Below are positions 51,199 through 62,396 of a stretch of 64,000 nucleotides of DNA, one piece after another. Origin of the DNA: Azonexus sp. (GTDB taxonomy: Bacteria; Pseudomonadota; Gammaproteobacteria; Burkholderiales; Rhodocyclaceae). How positions within the stretch are numbered: position 1 is the first letter of the stretch; each line of letters opens with the position of its first letter. The notes under the pieces were generated by a model that did no database searches, had not been told where the DNA came from, and saw only the letters and a list, made by a program, of their open reading frames with translations. Location of the stretch: the NCBI GenBank assembly GCA_017983615.1, contig JAGOBB010000001.1:372001-436000 (forward strand). The letters run 5' to 3'. A program made the position numbers and the translations under genes.

Positions 51199-52632
51199 AT
51201 GAAAGTCATCATTCTCGGTGCCGGACAGGTCGGCGCCAGCGTGGCCGAAGGCCTGGTTTCGGAAGAAAACGACATCACCGTGGTCGACTGCGATGGTGCG
51301 CGCCTGATGCAGTTGCAGGACAAGCTCGACCTGCGGGCGGTCGTCGGCAATGCAGCGGCGCCCAGCGTGCTGCGTGAGGCCGGCGCCGACGATGCCGACA
51401 TGATCATCGCGGTGACGCAGAGCGATCAGACCAATCTGGTTGCCTGCAAGCTGGCGCACAGCGTCTTCAACGTGCCGACGCGCATCGCCCGCCTGCGTTC
51501 GCGGGACTTCCTCGAAGATGCCACGCTGCTTTCTCCGGAGAATTTCGCAGTCGATTTTGCCCTCTGCCCGGAGCAGGTCATTACCGACTACATCCGTCGT
51601 TTGATCGAGTTCCCCGAAGCCCTGCAGGTGCTCAGCTTTGCCAAGAACCGGGTCAGCCTGGTTGCCGTGCGGGCCTACGAAGGTGGATTGCTGGTCGGCA
51701 AGCCGATCAAGCAGATGCGCGAACACCTGCCCCCTGACACGGATGCACGGATCGCCGCCATTTTCCGTCGCGACCAGCCGGTCTTCCCGGAAGGGGATAC
51801 GGTCATCGAGGCCCGTGACGAGGTATTCCTGCTGGCGGCGACCGAGCATATCCGGCCGGTCCTTCGCCAGTTGCGACGCATGATGACCCCGGTTGAGCGC
51901 ATCATGATCGCCGGCGGTGGCAACATCGGCTTGCGACTGGCCAAGTCGCTGGAGAGCCGCTACGAAATCAAGCTGATCGAAGGTCGCAAGGATCGCGCCG
52001 AAGTCATCGCCAACGAACTGGAAAACACCCTGGTCCTGCTTGGCGACGCGACTGACGAGGAACTCCTTGAGCGCGAAAACATCGCCGAGATGGACCTGTT
52101 CCTGGCGGTGACCAACGACGACGAAGACAACATCATGTCCGGAAGCTTGGCCAAGCGCCTGGGCTGCAAGCGGGTGGTCGCCCTGATCAACCGGCGGGCC
52201 TATGCCGACATGATCGAAGGCGGGCCGATCGATATCGGCATTTCGCCAGCGCAGGTATCGATCGGTACCCTGCTGGCTCATGTCAGGCAGGGCGACGTGG
52301 CCGAGGTCCATTCGCTGCGCCGTGGCGCCGCCGAGGCACTGGAACTGATTGCCCATGGCGATGCAAAGACCTCGAAGGTGGTCGGTCGGAAAATCGGCGA
52401 GATCGACTGGCCGCACGGCGTGACCGTGGCGGCGCTTGTGCGCAATTTCGACAAGGCGGTCATTGTTGGCCAAACCGACGACTGGACTGCGATCACCCGT
52501 CACGGCGAGGTCGTGATCGCCCACCACGATACGGTGATCCAGTCGGACGATCACGTCATCGTCTTCTGCACCCGCAAAAAGCTGGTCAAGAAGGTCGAGA
52601 AGCTGTTCCAGGTCGGTTTCCACTTCTTCTGA
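51199..52632 (+). CDS. trkA: Trk potassium uptake protein TrkA
   Basis: A 477-residue cytoplasmic NAD-binding regulator. Two RCK modules: the first begins KVIILGAGQVGASVAEGL, the second RIMIAGGGNIGLRLAKSLE; each has a TrkA-C domain. It gates the TrkH channel in the next gene, 10 bp away. Confidence 0.96.
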   Translation: MKVIILGAGQVGASVAEGLVSEENDITVVDCDGARLMQLQDKLDLRAVVGNAAAPSVLREAGADDADMIIAVTQSDQTNLVACKLAHSVFNVPTRIARLRSRDFLEDATLLSPENFAVDFALCPEQVITDYIRRLIEFPEALQVLSFAKNRVSLVAVRAYEGGLLVGKPIKQMREHLPPDTDARIAAIFRRDQPVFPEGDTVIEARDEVFLLAATEHIRPVLRQLRRMMTPVERIMIAGGGNIGLRLAKSLESRYEIKLIEGRKDRAEVIANELENTLVLLGDATDEELLERENIAEMDLFLAVTNDDEDNIMSGSLAKRLGCKRVVALINRRAYADMIEGGPIDIGISPAQVSIGTLLAHVRQGDVAEVHSLRRGAAEALELIAHGDAKTSKVVGRKIGEIDWPHGVTVAALVRNFDKAVIVGQTDDWTAITRHGEVVIAHHDTVIQSDDHVIVFCTRKKLVKKVEKLFQVGFHFF

Positions 52633-52642
52633 GGGGTCGGCC

Positions 52643-54097
52643 GTGACGCGATTTGCTCCTGTCTATCGTGCGCTTGGCATGATCATCATGCTGTTTGGCC
52701 TGACCATGCTTGCGCCCCTGATCCTTTCCTACGCGACCAACGATGGCGCCCAGACGGCCTATGACGAGGCCTTTGCGCTGACCATGCTGAGCGGTGCCTT
52801 TCTCTGGTATCGCTACCGCCGCTGCAAGCGCGAGCTGAACATCCGCGACGGCTTCCTGATGGTCGTCCTGGTGTGGACGGTATTGCCGGCCTTCGCGGCC
52901 ATTCCCCTGATGATCCAGCTCGGCATCAGTCACACCGATGCCTATTTCGAGACGGTCTCCGGCTTGACGACGACCGGCTCGACCGTGCTCTCCAACATAG
53001 ACACACTGCCGATGTCGATCAACCTGTGGCGTCACCAGCTGGTCTGGGTCGGCGGCATGGGCCTGATCGTGCTGGCGATCGCCATCCTGCCGCTGCTCGG
53101 TATCGGCGGCCGCCAGATGTTCAAGGCCGAGACGCCGGGGCCGATGAAGGATGCCAAGATGACGCCGCGCATCGCCGAGACGGCCAAAGGCTTGTGGCTG
53201 GTCTATCTGGGGGTGACCATCGCCTGTGTGCTCGCTTTCCGCTGGGCCGGCATGACCTGGTTCGATGCCGTGTGCCACACCTTTTCGACGATGGGCCTAG
53301 GTGGATTTTCGACCCACGATGCCAGCTTCGGGTATTTCAATTCGCCGGCCATCGAATTGGTCGCCATCGTTTTCATGATGATCGCCGGCATGAATTTCGG
53401 CACCCTTTTCCTTGCTGTCAGTGGGCGCTCCATCCGGCCCTATTTCAAGGATCCGGAGGCCGGCTGGTTCATCGGTGTCACGCTGGTCAGCATCTTCTGT
53501 GTCGCCGTTTATATCTGGAAGGACGGCATCTATCCCGACCTTGACACGGCAATGCGTCATGCAGCCTTCAATGTGGTGTCGATTGCCACGACGACCGGCT
53601 ATGCCAGCGTCGACTATGCCCTGTGGCCTGTCTTTGCCCCCCTGTGGATGCTGTTCCTGTCGAGTTTCGCCACCAGCGCCGGGTCAACGGGGGGCGGCAT
53701 CAAGATGATGCGCGCCCTGCTGCTCTACAAGCAGGTCTTTCGCGAACTGCTGCGCGCCATGCATCCCAATGCGGTTTACAACATCCGGATCGGCGGTCAG
53801 GTGGCGCCGCAACCCATCCTGTTTGCCGTCCTCTCGTTCGGTTTCATGTACATGGTCAGCATCGTGTCGCTGACGCTGGTTCTCGCCTTTACCGGGCTCG
53901 ACATCATCTCGGCATTCACCGCCGTCGTTGCCAGTATCAACAATACCGGACCAGGCCTCGGGGTGGTCGGTCCGTCGACGACCTATGCCATCCTCGGTGA
54001 TTTCCAGACCTGGGTGTGCATTTTCGCCATGCTGTTGGGTCGTCTGGAAATCTTCACGCTGCTGGTTGTGCTGACCCCCGCCTTTTGGCGTAAGTGA
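52643..54097 (+). CDS. trkH: Trk potassium transporter TrkH
   Basis: A 484-residue transporter with four pseudo-repeats. Selectivity-filter segments include TVSGLTTTGSTVL, FSTMGLGGFSTHD, TTTGYASVDY and NNTGPGLG. It starts with GTG and forms an operon with trkA. K+ uptake for turgor and pH homeostasis; a terminator follows. Confidence 0.95.
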   Translation: MTRFAPVYRALGMIIMLFGLTMLAPLILSYATNDGAQTAYDEAFALTMLSGAFLWYRYRRCKRELNIRDGFLMVVLVWTVLPAFAAIPLMIQLGISHTDAYFETVSGLTTTGSTVLSNIDTLPMSINLWRHQLVWVGGMGLIVLAIAILPLLGIGGRQMFKAETPGPMKDAKMTPRIAETAKGLWLVYLGVTIACVLAFRWAGMTWFDAVCHTFSTMGLGGFSTHDASFGYFNSPAIELVAIVFMMIAGMNFGTLFLAVSGRSIRPYFKDPEAGWFIGVTLVSIFCVAVYIWKDGIYPDLDTAMRHAAFNVVSIATTTGYASVDYALWPVFAPLWMLFLSSFATSAGSTGGGIKMMRALLLYKQVFRELLRAMHPNAVYNIRIGGQVAPQPILFAVLSFGFMYMVSIVSLTLVLAFTGLDIISAFTAVVASINNTGPGLGVVGPSTTYAILGDFQTWVCIFAMLLGRLEIFTLLVVLTPAFWRK

Positions 54098-54107
54098 CCT
54101 GAGCCCC

Positions 54108-54133
54108 GGAAAGGCGGATAATTCCGCCTTTCC
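54108..54133 (+). terminator. Terminator after trkH
   Basis: An 11-bp perfect stem GGAAAGGCGGA/TCCGCCTTTCC with a TAAT loop, followed by GATTTTC, 11 bp after the trkH stop. Confidence 0.75.
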
Positions 54134-54154
54134 GATTTTCTGGCGGAGTCCGAC

Positions 54155-55222
54155 GTGAGCCGACCCAAGAACGATACCTTTCTGCGTGCCCTCCTCAAGG
54201 AGCCGACTGAGTACACCCCGCTGTGGCTGATGCGCCAGGCCGGGCGCTATCTGCCTGAGTACTGCGAAACCCGCAAGCGGGCCGGCAACTTCCTGAACCT
54301 CTGCAAGTCGCCGTCCATGGCTTGCGAAGTGACGCTGCAGCCGCTGGCTCGCTACAACCTCGACGCCGCCATCCTGTTTTCGGACATCCTGACTGTGCCC
54401 GACGCAATGGGCCTCGGCCTCTACTTTGCCGAAGGCGAAGGGCCGAAGTTCGAGCGTCCGCTGCGCGAGGAGTGGGCGATCAATAACCTGACCGCGCCCG
54501 ATCCCTACGAACATCTCGGTTACGTGATGGATGCCGTGTCGGAAATTCGCCGCGCGCTGGACAACTCGGTGCCGCTGATCGGCTTCTCCGGCAGCCCCTA
54601 CACGCTGGCCTGCTACATGGTCGAAGGCGAGGGCTCCAGCGATTTCCGCAACATCAAGGCGATGCTTTACAACCGGCCGGACCTGCTGCATCGCATCCTG
54701 TCGGTGACCGCCGATTCGGTGATTTCCTACCTGAATGCCCAGATCGACTGCGGCGCCCAGGCCGTGATGATCTTCGACACCTGGGGTGGCTCGCTGTCCA
54801 ACGCCGCTTATCAGGAATTCTCGCTGCAATACATGCAGCGCATCGTCGCCGGCCTGAAGAAGGAAAAGGACGGCCAGCGCATCCCGAGCATCGTGTTCAC
54901 CAAGAACGGTGGCCTGTGGCTGGAGAAGATCGCCGCCATCGGCTGCGATGCGGTCGGCCTCGACTGGACCATCGACATTGGCGAAGCCCGTCGCCGGGTC
55001 GGCGACAAGGTGGCCTTGCAGGGCAACCTCGACCCGAATGTTTTGTTCGCGCAGCCGGAAATCGTTGCTGCCGAAGCGAAGAAGGTCCTCGACAGCTTCG
55101 GTCCGGGCAATACCGGCCACGTTTTCAACCTTGGCCATGGCATTTCGCAATTCACGCCACCGGAAAGCGTGACCGCGCTGGTTGAAACGGTTCATGCGCA
55201 CAGCCGCTTATTACGTAAGTAA
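54155..55222 (+). CDS. hemE: Uroporphyrinogen decarboxylase
   Basis: A 355-residue enzyme of heme synthesis. Family motifs: [15 protein letters not shown] with the conserved Arg, [31 protein letters not shown] and IGLDWT-type substrate region ([12 protein letters not shown]). The start is GTG with GGCGGAG upstream. It decarboxylates all four acetate groups of uroporphyrinogen III. Confidence 0.97.
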   Translation: MSRPKNDTFLRALLKEPTEYTPLWLMRQAGRYLPEYCETRKRAGNFLNLCKSPSMACEVTLQPLARYNLDAAILFSDILTVPDAMGLGLYFAEGEGPKFERPLREEWAINNLTAPDPYEHLGYVMDAVSEIRRALDNSVPLIGFSGSPYTLACYMVEGEGSSDFRNIKAMLYNRPDLLHRILSVTADSVISYLNAQIDCGAQAVMIFDTWGGSLSNAAYQEFSLQYMQRIVAGLKKEKDGQRIPSIVFTKNGGLWLEKIAAIGCDAVGLDWTIDIGEARRRVGDKVALQGNLDPNVLFAQPEIVAAEAKKVLDSFGPGNTGHVFNLGHGISQFTPPESVTALVETVHAHSRLLRK

Positions 55223-55523
55223 TATCCATAAGCGAGGGGCAGGGCTTGACTTATGCACAGAGTTTTGCCCCTCGCAAGAAATAAATTCGCCAAATCTGCT
55301 GGCTCGATTGAATTTGTTTAAGGCGTTGAATTTAAACGAATAGTTGTGTTGCTCAATATTTCGGCAGAGTGACAGAATCCTTACCAAACCGTTACCCGGC
55401 GCCAAACTCAAAAAGAAATCCACATAGTTATCCACAGTTTTTGTGGACAACTCAAAAACCCCCGGTTTTGGGTCGCAAAATGCCCGATTTTTTGGAGAAA
55501 TAGCGGCTTTGGCCGGTCAATCC
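55223..55523. promoter_or_regulatory. hemE-priA intergenic region with DnaA-box cluster and stem-loop
   Basis: A 301-bp gap. A 10-bp perfect inverted repeat (55232-55241 and 55266-55275) encloses a DnaA box TTATGCACA (55251-55259). Downstream is an AT-rich stretch (about 55276-55370). Immediately before priA are three boxes within about 35 bp: AAATCCACA (55417-55425), TTATCCACA (55428-55436) and TTGTCCACA on the minus strand (55442-55450). This arrangement is like DnaA titration or reactivation sites; the origin of Caulobacter is also next to hemE. Confidence 0.55.
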
Positions 55524-57506
<1,983 letters not shown>

Positions 57507-57531
57507 CCGCTGTCGGCTGCCGGCGAAGCCA

Positions 57532-57567
57532 AATGCTACGGTCGGCCCGAAATTTTGCCCAAAATCG
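57532..57567 (-). repeat. Dispersed bipartite motif between priA and the MFS gene
   Basis: Perfect core, 11-bp spacer, then GCCCAAAATCG; 10 bp beyond the stop of the MFS gene. Confidence 0.88.
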
Positions 57568-57577
57568 AAAAAGCCGT

Positions 57578-58804
57578 TTAGCCGGTATGCTCGCTGCTGG
57601 CCGGCCGCAGCAGCCAGCCGAGGGCCGCAACCTGGCCACCGAGCAGGCTGAAGAAAGCGGCGCGGTAGGCGCTGTCGGCTGCCCAGCCCATTGCCTGCAG
57701 CGCGTCGACGAAGCCGCCGATGCCCCATTGCAGGCCGAAGGCACCGGCAAAGACCAGCAGGTTGAGCGCCGTATTGGCCCGTCCCGACAGGGTCGGAGGA
57801 AAGGCCTGCGAGACCAGCGAATAGGCGATGTTGGACAGCGAGAAACAGGCGCCGAGCACTGGCCACAGCACGTTGCCGGCAAAAGCAGGGCGGGCGCTGA
57901 TCAGCGCGAAGCAGGCCAGCGCGACGAGCATGGCGGCGAGATAGATCCGTTCCAGTTTGATCCCGCGCCGGACCAATCGCGTCGCGAAGAAGCCCATGAA
58001 CAGGAAGCCGGCCAGCATGGCTCCGCTCATCCACGTCAGTCGCGCCGCGATGGCGGGGGCGTCCATGCCTTCAAGGACGGCCATCCAGCGCGAGGCCCAC
58101 AGCCCCTGAACGGCCATGAAGCCGCCGGTGAACAGGAAGCCCATCGGTGCGTAACGCCAGAAATGGTGGCTGGAGAAGACAGTACGCACACCGGCGAACT
58201 GATCAGCCAGGCCGGCCCCCTTGCTGTCGGCGGGCTTGTCCGGCACGACCAGCCAGAGGGTGGCGGCGACGGCCAGCGTGGTCGCTGCCAGCGCCAGGGC
58301 AATCTCCCGCCAGCCGGTAAAACCGAGGGCGAATTCCAGCGGGCGGGCAGCGGCCAGCGCGCCGAGGCCCCCCGACGCCATGATCCAGCCGGTCAGCGAC
58401 GCCTGGCGCTCGGGCGGAAACCACTGCGAAAACGCCTTGAAGGAGGCCATCAGGCAGGCCGAGACGCCAAGGCCGATCAGTGCCCGGCCGACGGCCAGCC
58501 CGGCGATATCGTGGGCCAACGAGAAAACAGCGGCGCCCGCAGCCGCCAGCAACAGCAGGCCGGCTTCGACCCGGCGCGGCCCGAAGCGGTCGAGCAGCAT
58601 GCCGAGCGGCAACTGGGCGAGGCCGAAGGCAAGAAAATAGGTGCTGGTCAGAAGCCCCAGCGCGTTGTCTCCAATGGCCAGTTCGCGGGCGAGCACCGGC
58701 CCGATCACCGCATTGACCGTGCGGAACAGGTAGGACAGGAAATAGCCGGCGGCGAAGGGCAGGAAGAGCTTGATCCACAGGCTCCGGGTGTCGGTCGGGG
58801 TCAC
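57578..58804 (-). CDS. Major facilitator superfamily transporter
   Basis: A 408-residue protein with about 12 membrane helices; PFAAGYFLSYLFRTVNAVIGP at the N-terminus and the loop GMLLDRFGPRRVEAG (the MFS motif between helices 2 and 3). Substrate unknown. It starts with GTG overlapping the MOSC stop by 4 bp, so it is translated with the MOSC gene. Confidence 0.87.
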   Translation of the reverse strand: MTPTDTRSLWIKLFLPFAAGYFLSYLFRTVNAVIGPVLARELAIGDNALGLLTSTYFLAFGLAQLPLGMLLDRFGPRRVEAGLLLLAAAGAAVFSLAHDIAGLAVGRALIGLGVSACLMASFKAFSQWFPPERQASLTGWIMASGGLGALAAARPLEFALGFTGWREIALALAATTLAVAATLWLVVPDKPADSKGAGLADQFAGVRTVFSSHHFWRYAPMGFLFTGGFMAVQGLWASRWMAVLEGMDAPAIAARLTWMSGAMLAGFLFMGFFATRLVRRGIKLERIYLAAMLVALACFALISARPAFAGNVLWPVLGACFSLSNIAYSLVSQAFPPTLSGRANTALNLLVFAGAFGLQWGIGGFVDALQAMGWAADSAYRAAFFSLLGGQVAALGWLLRPASSEHTG

Positions 58805-59502
58805 GGTTGCTCCGGTTTCACGTGAAACGCCTTGACGGCTGGGGCCGCCTTCTCGGGGTTGTTGCGCAGCCAGTTGGCGCGGGTGACGATCTTCTGCCGC
58901 CAGTTATCGGCGATCCCCGGTGCGGCAGCCAGTTTGTCCAGATCGTCGAGGGTCGGGCGATGGCCCTGCCAAAGCCGCATCGCTTCGGCCAGCGTGAAGG
59001 TGTCGGCGGCGCTCTCAAGTGCCAGCGCGTCGCCCGGTGCCACCCGGCCAGGCGTCAGCACCCGCCAGTACCAGCCGGTCAGCCGGTGCTCGGCGATGTA
59101 GGCGGCCATGCCTTCGCAGCCGAAACGCTCGTCGATCTTCCAGCACGGGTTGCGCGGCTGGCAGACCTGCAGGCGGGCGCCTCCGAGACGCCAGATGTCG
59201 CCGATGCGGACGTCGTTCTCATCGAGGTCGGCCGTCGACAGGTTCTCACCCAGGCTGCCGATGACCAGTTGCCCGGCAGCATCCGGGAAGCGGCCGGCGA
59301 GTCTGGCGTAGTGGCCAGTCGGGTAAAGGTGTACGGCCTTGTCCGGGCCACCATGGACGCGACGGTCCGCCTGCTGGTCGCCGACGAAACCTTCCGGCCC
59401 GAGGTCGAGCGCAGCGGTCACTGCCTGCTTGTAGATGCCGGTCGGCCGGCCGGACTCAGGGAGCGGCCGGATGCCGCCGATGAAGAGGGAAACGTGCGCC
59501 AT
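58801..59502 (-). CDS. MOSC domain protein (YiiM-like)
   Basis: A 233-residue protein. MOSC blocks: GFVGDQQADRRVHGGPDKAVHLYP and GSLGENLS, and the likely molybdenum-cofactor Cys in CQPRNPCWKID. A YiiM-type C-terminal helical domain follows. It probably uses molybdenum cofactor to reduce N-hydroxylated compounds. A parS site in its last codons encodes Phe-His-Val-Lys-Pro. Confidence 0.87.
   Translation of the reverse strand: MAHVSLFIGGIRPLPESGRPTGIYKQAVTAALDLGPEGFVGDQQADRRVHGGPDKAVHLYPTGHYARLAGRFPDAAGQLVIGSLGENLSTADLDENDVRIGDIWRLGGARLQVCQPRNPCWKIDERFGCEGMAAYIAEHRLTGWYWRVLTPGRVAPGDALALESAADTFTLAEAMRLWQGHRPTLDDLDKLAAAPGIADNWRQKIVTRANWLRNNPEKAAPAVKAFHVKPEQP
58815..58828. other. parS-type ParB-binding site 5
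   Basis: A perfect palindrome GTTTCACGTGAAAC at the 3' end of the MOSC gene. Confidence 0.85.
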
Positions 59503-59520
59503 GGTCGGACGATTTTGCCA

Positions 59521-60417
59521 TCAATCCCAGAGCCACGCAGCGCCGCGCACCCCCGAGGAATCCCCATGCGTCGGCGGCAGCAATTTGGTGTAGAAAACGT
59601 CCGAAAAAATGTGCCGACCGTAGCATTCCGGCACATTGCGATACAGCCGGGCGATATTGGACAGGCCGCCGCCAAGGACGATGACCTGTGGGTCGAGCAG
59701 GTTGATGACGCCGGCCAGCGCCCGGGCCAGCCGGTCTTCGTAACGGCACAGCGTCGCTTCGCAGGCGGCATCGCCAGCGCTCGCGCGGCGGTCGATCTCG
59801 GCAGGTTCGAGGGTTTCGCCGGTGTGCCGCTGGTGGTCGGCGCTCAGCGCCGGGCCGGACAGATAGGCTTCGATGCAGCCTTCCCGGCCGCAATAACAGG
59901 CCGGCAGCGGCAAATCGTCGCCGGCAGCCCGCGGCAGCGGATTGTGCCCCCACTCGCCGGCGATGGCATTGGCGCCGGTCAGGACATGGCGGTCGACGAC
60001 CACGCCGCCGCCGACCCCGGTGCCTAGGATGACGCCGAAGACAATCCCGGCATCGCGGCCACTGCCGTCGATCGCCTCGGACAGCGCGAAGCAGTTGGCG
60101 TCATTGGCAATGCGCACTTCGCGCTGAAGCAATGCTTGCAGATCTCGGCGCAGGGGCTTGCCGATCAGGCAGGTCGAATTGGCATTCTTGATCAGCCCCG
60201 TGGCCAGCGACTCGGCACCAGGAATGCCGATGCCGACCGTGCCGCGCTGTCCGAGTTTGACTTCGGCCGCTTCGACCAGCCCGGCCACGGCCATCACCGT
60301 CGCCATGTAGTCGCCTTTAGGCGTGGCGACGCGCTGGCGCAGCAATTCCCTGCCATCGTCGGCCAGGGCGATGATTTCGATTTTCGTGCCGCCGAGGTCG
60401 ATGCCAAGTCGTAGCAT
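59521..60417 (-). CDS. ROK family sugar kinase
   Basis: A 298-residue kinase from the ATG at 60417 (MLRLGIDLGGTKIEI). It has the ATP-binding GIDLGGTK, the catalytic-region NDANCFALSEA, GTGVGGGVVVD, EWGHNPLP and the zinc motif CYCGREGCIEAYLSGPAL. It fits fructokinase, glucokinase or N-acetylglucosamine kinase; substrate not decided. A repeat copy lies antisense within the 3' part. Confidence 0.88.
   Translation of the reverse strand: MLRLGIDLGGTKIEIIALADDGRELLRQRVATPKGDYMATVMAVAGLVEAAEVKLGQRGTVGIGIPGAESLATGLIKNANSTCLIGKPLRRDLQALLQREVRIANDANCFALSEAIDGSGRDAGIVFGVILGTGVGGGVVVDRHVLTGANAIAGEWGHNPLPRAAGDDLPLPACYCGREGCIEAYLSGPALSADHQRHTGETLEPAEIDRRASAGDAACEATLCRYEDRLARALAGVINLLDPQVIVLGGGLSNIARLYRNVPECYGRHIFSDVFYTKLLPPTHGDSSGVRGAAWLWD
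59592..59627 (+). repeat. Dispersed motif, antisense inside the ROK kinase gene
   Basis: Perfect core CCGACCGTAGCATT at 59614-59627; the A-rich spacer GAAAAAATGTG and a weak upstream half precede it. Confidence 0.7.
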
Positions 60418-60472
60418 GCTGGGTGTCGGGAGATCGGCGCTGGCCGGTCTTAATGAGTCAGGGCTGCCAATT

Positions 60473-61012
60473 CTAGCGCTGGAAAGCTTGCATATCTTTC
60501 CCGGCGTCGAAATCGGCAAGATATTCGATGGCATCGGTCTGCCCGTATCTGGCCGCTTCTCTCATCCAGTAAATGCCTGCCGCGAAGTCCCGCGGAGTGC
60601 CCCTGCCATGCAGCAGGGCCAGTGCGTAGTAGTACTTGCCGTTCTTGCCGTAGCCGGCGCTGTCCGGGTGATTGGCGGCTTGCCGGTAGAGTTCGGCCGC
60701 CCGCTGGTCGCTCTTTTCGACGCCTAGTCCCAGCTCGTGGAACAGGGCGAGCGAAATGATGCCGTAGAGGTTGTTCTCGCGGGCACAGGTTGAAAAGATC
60801 CAGATGGCTGTCTCGTGATCACCCTGCATCTGCGCAGCTTGGCCGACTGCACATTTCAGTGGGTGGCCGGAAAGGAAAAAGGTCCTTATTTCCTGGTCCG
60901 AAACCACCTCCCCGCTGTCCGCGATGACGCCAGCCACCGGCCAGATGCTCGCAATGAGTGCGAAGGCCAGGTGCAAGCGGTGGCGACGAGGCCGTGGATG
61001 GCTTGTGCTCAT
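60473..61012 (-). CDS. Exported Sel1-like repeat protein
   Basis: A 179-residue protein with a basic N-terminus and hydrophobic segment LAFALIASIWPVAGVIADS (signal peptide). Two to three Sel1 repeats follow, for example ISLALFHELGLGVEKSDQRAAELYRQAAN and YYYALALLHGRGTPRDFAAGIYWMREAA. Such proteins mediate contacts; partner unknown. Confidence 0.82.
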   Translation of the reverse strand: MSTSHPRPRRHRLHLAFALIASIWPVAGVIADSGEVVSDQEIRTFFLSGHPLKCAVGQAAQMQGDHETAIWIFSTCARENNLYGIISLALFHELGLGVEKSDQRAAELYRQAANHPDSAGYGKNGKYYYALALLHGRGTPRDFAAGIYWMREAARYGQTDAIEYLADFDAGKDMQAFQR

Positions 61013-61018
61013 TGTCGT

Positions 61019-61471
61019 TCAGGCACCCAGTACCTGGGTTTGCAGAAAACCCCAGAAGAGCAGGCCAGCGCCACCGATTTCGCTGATCACCAGTGACCAC
61101 ATCAGGAAATGGACCAGCGGCTTGGCGAGGCGGAGCTTGCCAAGGGTATGGGGCGGTCGGAACTGATTGTCGGTATCGCGCGTCGCGCCATGAATGATGT
61201 AGGCGACGATGGCAAAGGCAAAGTGATAGATCGCGAACGACGCCGCCGTGACTGTCACGAAGTCGGAATAAGGGCTGTATTCGGCGAATCTGGCCAGCAC
61301 GAGACAGGCGAACGAATAGGCCAGGGCGGCCTGATGGGCGACGTTGATGTAGGGGTGGGCGCGATGCTCAGGGCTGGCCCGGATGCTCAGGTATTTCCAG
61401 GTGCCGGTGAGCAGCCCGGTCATGAAAAAGACACCGCTCGCGACAAGACATAATTTGACGGCCAGATTCAT
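61019..61471 (-). CDS. Conserved membrane protein of unknown function (150 aa)
   Basis: Four predicted membrane helices with short loops. Motifs such as GLLTGTWKYLSIRASPEHRAHPYINVAHQAAL recall proteins acting on small membrane partners, but I do not recognise a named family. It is 6 bp upstream of the Sel1 gene and divergent from the AraC regulator, which may control it. Confidence 0.75.
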   Translation of the reverse strand: MNLAVKLCLVASGVFFMTGLLTGTWKYLSIRASPEHRAHPYINVAHQAALAYSFACLVLARFAEYSPYSDFVTVTAASFAIYHFAFAIVAYIIHGATRDTDNQFRPPHTLGKLRLAKPLVHFLMWSLVISEIGGAGLLFWGFLQTQVLGA

Positions 61472-61547
61472 CTATCACTCCAGAGTGGATTCGATTGGTC
61501 GGTGAGTGGATGTGTGCTCAAATTGCACGCGCTTTCACCGGCTTTGA

Positions 61548-62360
61548 ATGCTATCTAGCGAGGATCAGCGAGACTTGTACGAATCTGCCATGGCGCAAGA
61601 AATTTCCCGGGATGCGCTGCTTCACGTCGGCCGCGACACCTTCTTTGCCGGGGTGCTCGACAGCGTTGGCCTGCACAGCCATGCAGTCCCGGTCTATCTC
61701 GCCGGTCTTTACGGTGCCTTTCGTCTGCGCATCGCAGATGGGGGGTGGGTCACTTGCCGGACTGCAGTTGTTCCGGCAGGCATTGCGCACGAACTGGATG
61801 CCGGGCAAATGCCGCTGGCCGTTCTCTATCCAGAGGCAGGGCGAGCTGACTTGTCGGGGCTGGCGACGCTGGTCAGCCAGCGCGTTGACGGATGCGGCGT
61901 CATCGCCGGCCAGGCCGGGGAAACTGGATTATTCCGTGAACTTTACGAAAGCGGACACAGCCATGGTTGGACAGGCGAGGCACTCGACAGTCTGTTCGCC
62001 AGTTCGGTGGTCAGCCGCCGCCAGTCTCCCCTGGACACCCGCTTGGCCAATGTGATCGGCGCCCTGCGCCGGACGCCGGAGGTCGCTCTCTCTGTCGAGT
62101 GCGTTGCCGCCACGCAGGGGTTGTCGTCCTCCCGACTGATGCACCTGTTTGCCGAGCAAATGGGCATCCCCTATCGTCGATATCGGCTGTGGTGTCGCCT
62201 CCAGTCAAGCATGCGGAACGTCGCTGCAGGGCAAAACCTGACCACGGCGGCAATCGCCGCCGGTTTTTCCGATTCCCAGCATTTCAGTCGCGAGTTCCGC
62301 CGCAGCCTGGGAGTTCCGGCGTCCGGTCTGTTGCGCCGCGTGGGTCGGATCAGCCTGTAG
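61548..62360 (+). CDS. AraC family transcriptional regulator
   Basis: A 270-residue protein. Residues 15-150 form a cupin-like ligand domain; residues 165-265 have the AraC helix-turn-helix pair with CVAATQGLSSSRLMHLFAEQMGIPYRRYRLWCRL and TTAAIAAGFSDSQHFSREFRRSLGVPAS. Divergent from the membrane protein/Sel1 genes, likely targets. Ligand unknown. Confidence 0.88.
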   Translation: MLSSEDQRDLYESAMAQEISRDALLHVGRDTFFAGVLDSVGLHSHAVPVYLAGLYGAFRLRIADGGWVTCRTAVVPAGIAHELDAGQMPLAVLYPEAGRADLSGLATLVSQRVDGCGVIAGQAGETGLFRELYESGHSHGWTGEALDSLFASSVVSRRQSPLDTRLANVIGALRRTPEVALSVECVAATQGLSSSRLMHLFAEQMGIPYRRYRLWCRLQSSMRNVAAGQNLTTAAIAAGFSDSQHFSREFRRSLGVPASGLLRRVGRISL

Positions 62361-62396
62361 CAGATTTTGCCTGCTGCCGCTGTAGGCGAAGCGGGC

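Noticed and set aside
55232..55275. The hemE downstream inverted repeat as a rho-independent terminator
   Set aside because: The loop is 24 nt and no T run follows on either strand; the DnaA box in the loop is more informative.
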